Assembly: GCA_013400975.1 (NCBI GenBank)
Contig: WBMZ01010823.1
Location: 1 to 64,000 of the forward strand
Length of the DNA stretch: 64,000 nucleotides
From: Atrichornis clamosus
Taxonomy: Eukaryota; Chordata; Aves; Passeriformes; Menuridae
Direction: 5' to 3'
Notes under the pieces: model-generated
What the model saw: only the letters and a program-made list of their open reading frames with translations
The model's database searches: none
Told to the model about the DNA's origin: nothing
Made by a program: the position numbers and the translations under genes
Shown here: positions 60,401-64,000 of the stretch, in pieces
Position numbering within the stretch: position 1 is the stretch's first letter
Layout: every line of letters begins with the position of its first letter

Positions 60401-63235
60401 TTTTTAAACTTTCTCTTTACTGTTACCTTAGAACTTGTGGAAAATCTACATTTCCAAAAAGTACCTGGAAGTTTAAGTCAGATAAAGAGAGCACAACAGC
60501 TGCAAAGCTCAGAGTTTTACAGGTATCCAAGGAACTGGGTCAGGCACCAGGGAGACAGGGAAAGCAAGAGTGAGGGGGCGATTTCAGCTCTATTCCCAGA
60601 GGGAGTGTGTCCAAGCTTCCCCTGCCAGGGGAGCACAGCAGGGAGCCAGCCCCTCAAACCCAGTCTGAACATTTAGGCTTTGAATCACAACCAAATGTGA
60701 ACAATTAAACTTAACAGAACTCCAGGGAAAAGAGAACTAGATAAGCAAAAGAGGAGGAAGAGTGCAAAACGAAGAGGAAGGTTGCTCCAGCGTGGGCACG
60801 GACTTGGAGTAATTGGGAATAAAATGAGTTCTCCTCCTCACTTTCTGTCTGACCTTGAGCAAGTCATTAAAAGTCTCTGCTGCCTTATTTGCCCAGCCTA
60901 TAAAATGGATCAGACCTTCATTATAAACTGTTTTGCCTCCCTATACCACTGTGCACAGCAGATATTTTTATTTAACTTTTCCTTGCATCCCCATTGAGAC
61001 CTCCACCCCACCGTGAGCGAGTCTGACGCCCAAACACCTATTAGGGAACAAATCCAGCAACAGGGAGGCCAGGACCAACAAAACAAACACTGGAACAAAA
61101 TTTCCTGGGCCGAAAAGGTTTCATTTGTCTCCTGGTGAAGGTGAGATTGTCTCTCAGTGCCCTGTGCTCTCTTGCAAGGAAGTGACTCATTCCAATTAAT
61201 TAGTGACACATAACGAAGACAAACCCTTCTTGTGAGGGACGTGCTCCTGGTTTGCTGTCTCGTGGTTGAGCCCTGCCTCTGATGTTGTGGGAAGGGGCAG
61301 GATGGAGGCAGGATCACAGGTGAAATGAAAATAACAACCAGCGAGGCCATCCCCTCATTATAACTTCCTCAAAATCCTCAGCTCCCACTCTACTGAACAA
61401 ACGCTGCACACAGAGCATCATTAAAGAGCGCCCCTGACACTTCTCCCGTTCCACGGCATTTTACCTCAAATGAGCCACAAGTTCTTCTTACGTAAATCAT
61501 TCCCAGACCGGGATCAAGATCCAACTTGCAAAGGTTCAGCAGCCCCGTCTCTCAGCCTGGCTTAGTGATGGACGGGTCTGGCCCCGAGCACAAAGCCTTG
61601 CTGGGGCTCAGTCAGGCTCTGAAACATCTCTCCCAGACACTCCCACTCGTGGCTCTCTCCTGCAGGGAGTGATGTTCACTGTCAAGTGCACCACACACTT
61701 TAGTTTAGTTTAGTTACCAGGACTAATGGATTTTTACAGAGACTTTCTCCTGTGCGCTTAGGACAGGAAAGGAACTGAAATTTTCACTGCTGGTTTCCTA
61801 AATAAACTCTTTATTCAAATATATTCACAATGAAACTGGAAGAAAACACAGTACTGAACCCTACAAATTGGATCACTAGTTTTCCATGACCCACTTAAAA
61901 ACTTCAAATGAAAGCAAACTTCATATTCCAAGTGTTGTGTGACTGGCAGAGACAACCAACCCAAGCCATGGCAAGCCAATTCAATGACAAAATTTCCTGT
62001 ATTTCAGAGTCCACCTGCTCTTGAGTCATGAACATTTGTATTTATGTCATATTCCCAAATGCCTGGCTTGAGGACGCCTAGAACTTAACCTATTCCATTT
62101 ATGTTCTGTCTGCTGCCCTGATTTTGGGATAAAGACAAGAGACTCCAGTCTCCAGGTTATCTTTGATGGGATTGCTCATAATAAACTGCACTAAAAGAAG
62201 GGAAAATCGGGCTGCAGGAGTCCCTAATATTGCAAGCACCACCCCACCACTGTTCAGCAGTGCTGTGGACACTCCCTGCTCTGTCAATCCCAGTCTTTAT
62301 CCGGGTGCCACCTGGCTTTTAACATCTGATAAATAACTCTGAGTAACCTGTTTGCAGCCCAGACTCGGGGAGAAAAAGTCCCATCAGCTCAAATCCTCAA
62401 GTGCTTGGCCCTGCTAAGCTGCTTCCAAAAATGCTTCTGAGAAAATGCACAAAAGGACTGGGATTTCCCCAAATACTGTCCCAGATTCTTGTCTTCAACA
62501 CTCTCACACTTTTTCCTCCTACGACAGAAAATGTGCTCTCTAAACACTTCCTCTGTCTCTTTGATGTTAAAAACATAGCCCTCAGGCCAGTCTGTTCCGA
62601 GTCACTGATTTCAAGGATTTCAAGTTCACTTTCTCCCTTTATTCTCCTCCAGCTGCCTCCTTCGGCTGTGCCTGGGGCAGAGAGCACCAGTCCCTTCCCC
62701 AGAGCGTGCCACGTTCCGATCACCATCTCCCCTACCCCCTTCCCAGTCAGGCTGAATTCCTTTGGCTGGAGAGAAGTGGCTCCAGGGAGACCTTTTCCCA
62801 CGTCCACAGCACCGTGAGCTGCAGCGAGCTCAGTCTGCCCTGCGGTTTTGCTTCCTCTTTGAGCACGGCCCCACTTGACCCAGTATTTGTGGAATTCCCA
62901 TGAAACTCCTGCCTGGAAGTTCATCCCACTGCATGCTTTGGAAAAGGACAAGCTCTGGGCACCCTCCTCTGGGATGAAGACCAAACTCACAACATCCGTG
63001 CACTTAACTCCCAGTGTCAGCAGACTCGGAATGCAGGATCTCCTTCGGCAAGGGAGAGACATGGGATTACATCCCGTGTAATGTTAAGCACGACTTAAAA
63101 CGTTAAGTGCAACTGTCATGTTTCATTTTCCAGGAACCAGAAGAGTTCCATGAAACTAAAAGCTCAAGGAGGCAGATCTTCCACTGCCTGAAATTCGTGG
63201 TAACTCTACAGAGACATCCTCCCTCTAACCAGGTT

Positions 63236-63396
63236 GTGCCAGGCTCATCCAGTGCCACCCCATCCAAGGGCAGGGACACCTCCCACTATCCCAGGCTGCT
63301 CCAAGCCCCGTCCAGCCTAGCCTTGGACACTTCCAGGGATCCAGGCGCAGCCACAGCTGCTCTGGGCACCCTGTGCCAGGGCCTCCCTGCAAAGCA
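63236..63396 (-). mobile_element. CR1 LINE fragment lacking the 3' terminus
   Basis: Antisense CR1 blocks GCTCATCCAGTGCCACCCCA, AGGGCAGGGACACCTCCCAC, CCAGCCTAGCCTTGGACACT and GCCACAGCTGCTCTGGGCAC. The usual GAATCATAGAATGG terminus is missing at its left edge. Confidence 0.87.
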
Positions 63397-64000
63397 GTTC
63401 GTGAATTATGCTTTACATATAAACGTAAACACACCTATAATCAAAGGCACTGCAATTACTCTGATTTCAATATGGTCTCTGGTTTCATTGTAACCAGGTC
63501 GGGTTTTGATTTGTATTCAAAAACCGAAAAATATTTTAACCTTTCTGAAATGCATCGTGTTAAAATAAATTGAAGCAAGTTGATGAAAACTGTTAATTAA
63601 CCTGCTTTCGTCTCATTAAGAGCCTGGGTTTAACCTACAGGTCATCTCCTCTTCCAGCTGATGTATGGATCTGATCTTCAGTGATGAGCTAAACACCCCC
63701 ACCTTTTACTGATGATGGAGAGCTCCTGAACCTCTTGCTTTTTTGGGAGAGGTCAGAAAAATTCCTAAAACAGAAGTGCTGAGTTTATAAAGACATTATT
63801 CTAAACTTTTTTTTTTCCCCCTATGGCAGGAGAGGTTGCAGTAATGCTGACCCTGCAATACAGTGTGAGTTTAAGATAAAAATACAGAACAAACCCATGT
63901 TTTTTTCCCCTCTATAGGTTTTACAGGCATAATGGCTGAACTTTTCTAAAAATAGATATTTTTTCCACATGATGTGCTGAATCAGCTGTATCTATAAGCA

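Larger units (their letters stand above)
53368..64000. other. Large CNTN4 intron
   Basis: At least 10.6 kb of intron upstream of the Ig6 exon. No Ig5 exon was found, which fits the very large introns of CNTN4. It holds CR1 fragments (55419, 57342, 63236), an AT-rich palindromic repeat, a CpG island at 56200-56560 and otherwise unique sequence. Longer frames (58688-59101 -, 62397-63062 -) show no recognisable protein. Confidence 0.85.

Noticed and set aside
62397..63062. 221-codon frame on - in the CNTN4 intron, considered as the Ig5 exon
   Set aside because: The translation shows no Ig cysteine/tryptophan pattern and no similarity to contactin Ig5.

Overview
This window is vertebrate nuclear DNA, almost certainly from a bird and probably from a songbird. 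The genes have short exons bounded by GT/AG sites. Interspersed repeats are nearly all fragments of the avian CR1 LINE. A tRNA-headed, CR1-tailed SINE near 39.07-39.22 kb resembles the passerine TguSINE1 family. There are no operons, phage, CRISPR arrays or other prokaryotic features.

Four protein-coding genes were rebuilt exon by exon from conserved protein sequence, splice sites and reading phase. From left to right they are: CRBN (+ strand, exons 2-11, 2455-13080; exon 1 lies off the left edge); TRNT1 (- strand, complete, 21920-17672, 430 aa); IL5RA (+ strand, complete, 25965-38413, 414 aa, including a signal-peptide exon missed by simple ORF scanning); and the 3' half of CNTN4 (- strand, 53367-43273, last 531 aa: Ig6, four FNIII domains and the GPI signal). 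This is the conserved neighbourhood of human 3p26, with the same relative orientations: CRBN and TRNT1 tail to tail, TRNT1 and IL5RA head to head, IL5RA and CNTN4 tail to tail.

Layout: 1-2454 is CRBN intron 1 and holds a 52/41-bp hairpin minisatellite. 2455-13080 is CRBN with two CR1 insertions, one of which abuts the exon 3 acceptor. 13081-17671 holds the facing CRBN and TRNT1 3' UTRs. 17672-22170 is TRNT1 with its CpG-island promoter. 22171-25964 is the divergent TRNT1/IL5RA spacer with two CR1 copies. 25965-38413 is IL5RA. 38414-43272 holds the SINE, the facing 3' UTRs and an unexpected CpG island. 43273-53367 is the 3' end of CNTN4. 53368-64000 is CNTN4 intron with CR1 copies, an AT-rich palindromic repeat and a second orphan CpG island.

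The genes do not form one pathway. CRBN is the substrate receptor of the CRL4 ubiquitin ligase, TRNT1 adds CCA to tRNAs, IL5RA is the alpha subunit of the interleukin-5 receptor, and CNTN4 is a GPI-anchored neuronal adhesion molecule. I found no undescribed multi-gene system. The items most worth checking are: isoleucine at the CRBN position that governs thalidomide-analogue response; a CR1 copy reaching the CRBN exon 3 splice acceptor; an alternative start or mini-intron arrangement in TRNT1; the IL5RA signal exon; two orphan CpG islands in CNTN4; and the SINE.
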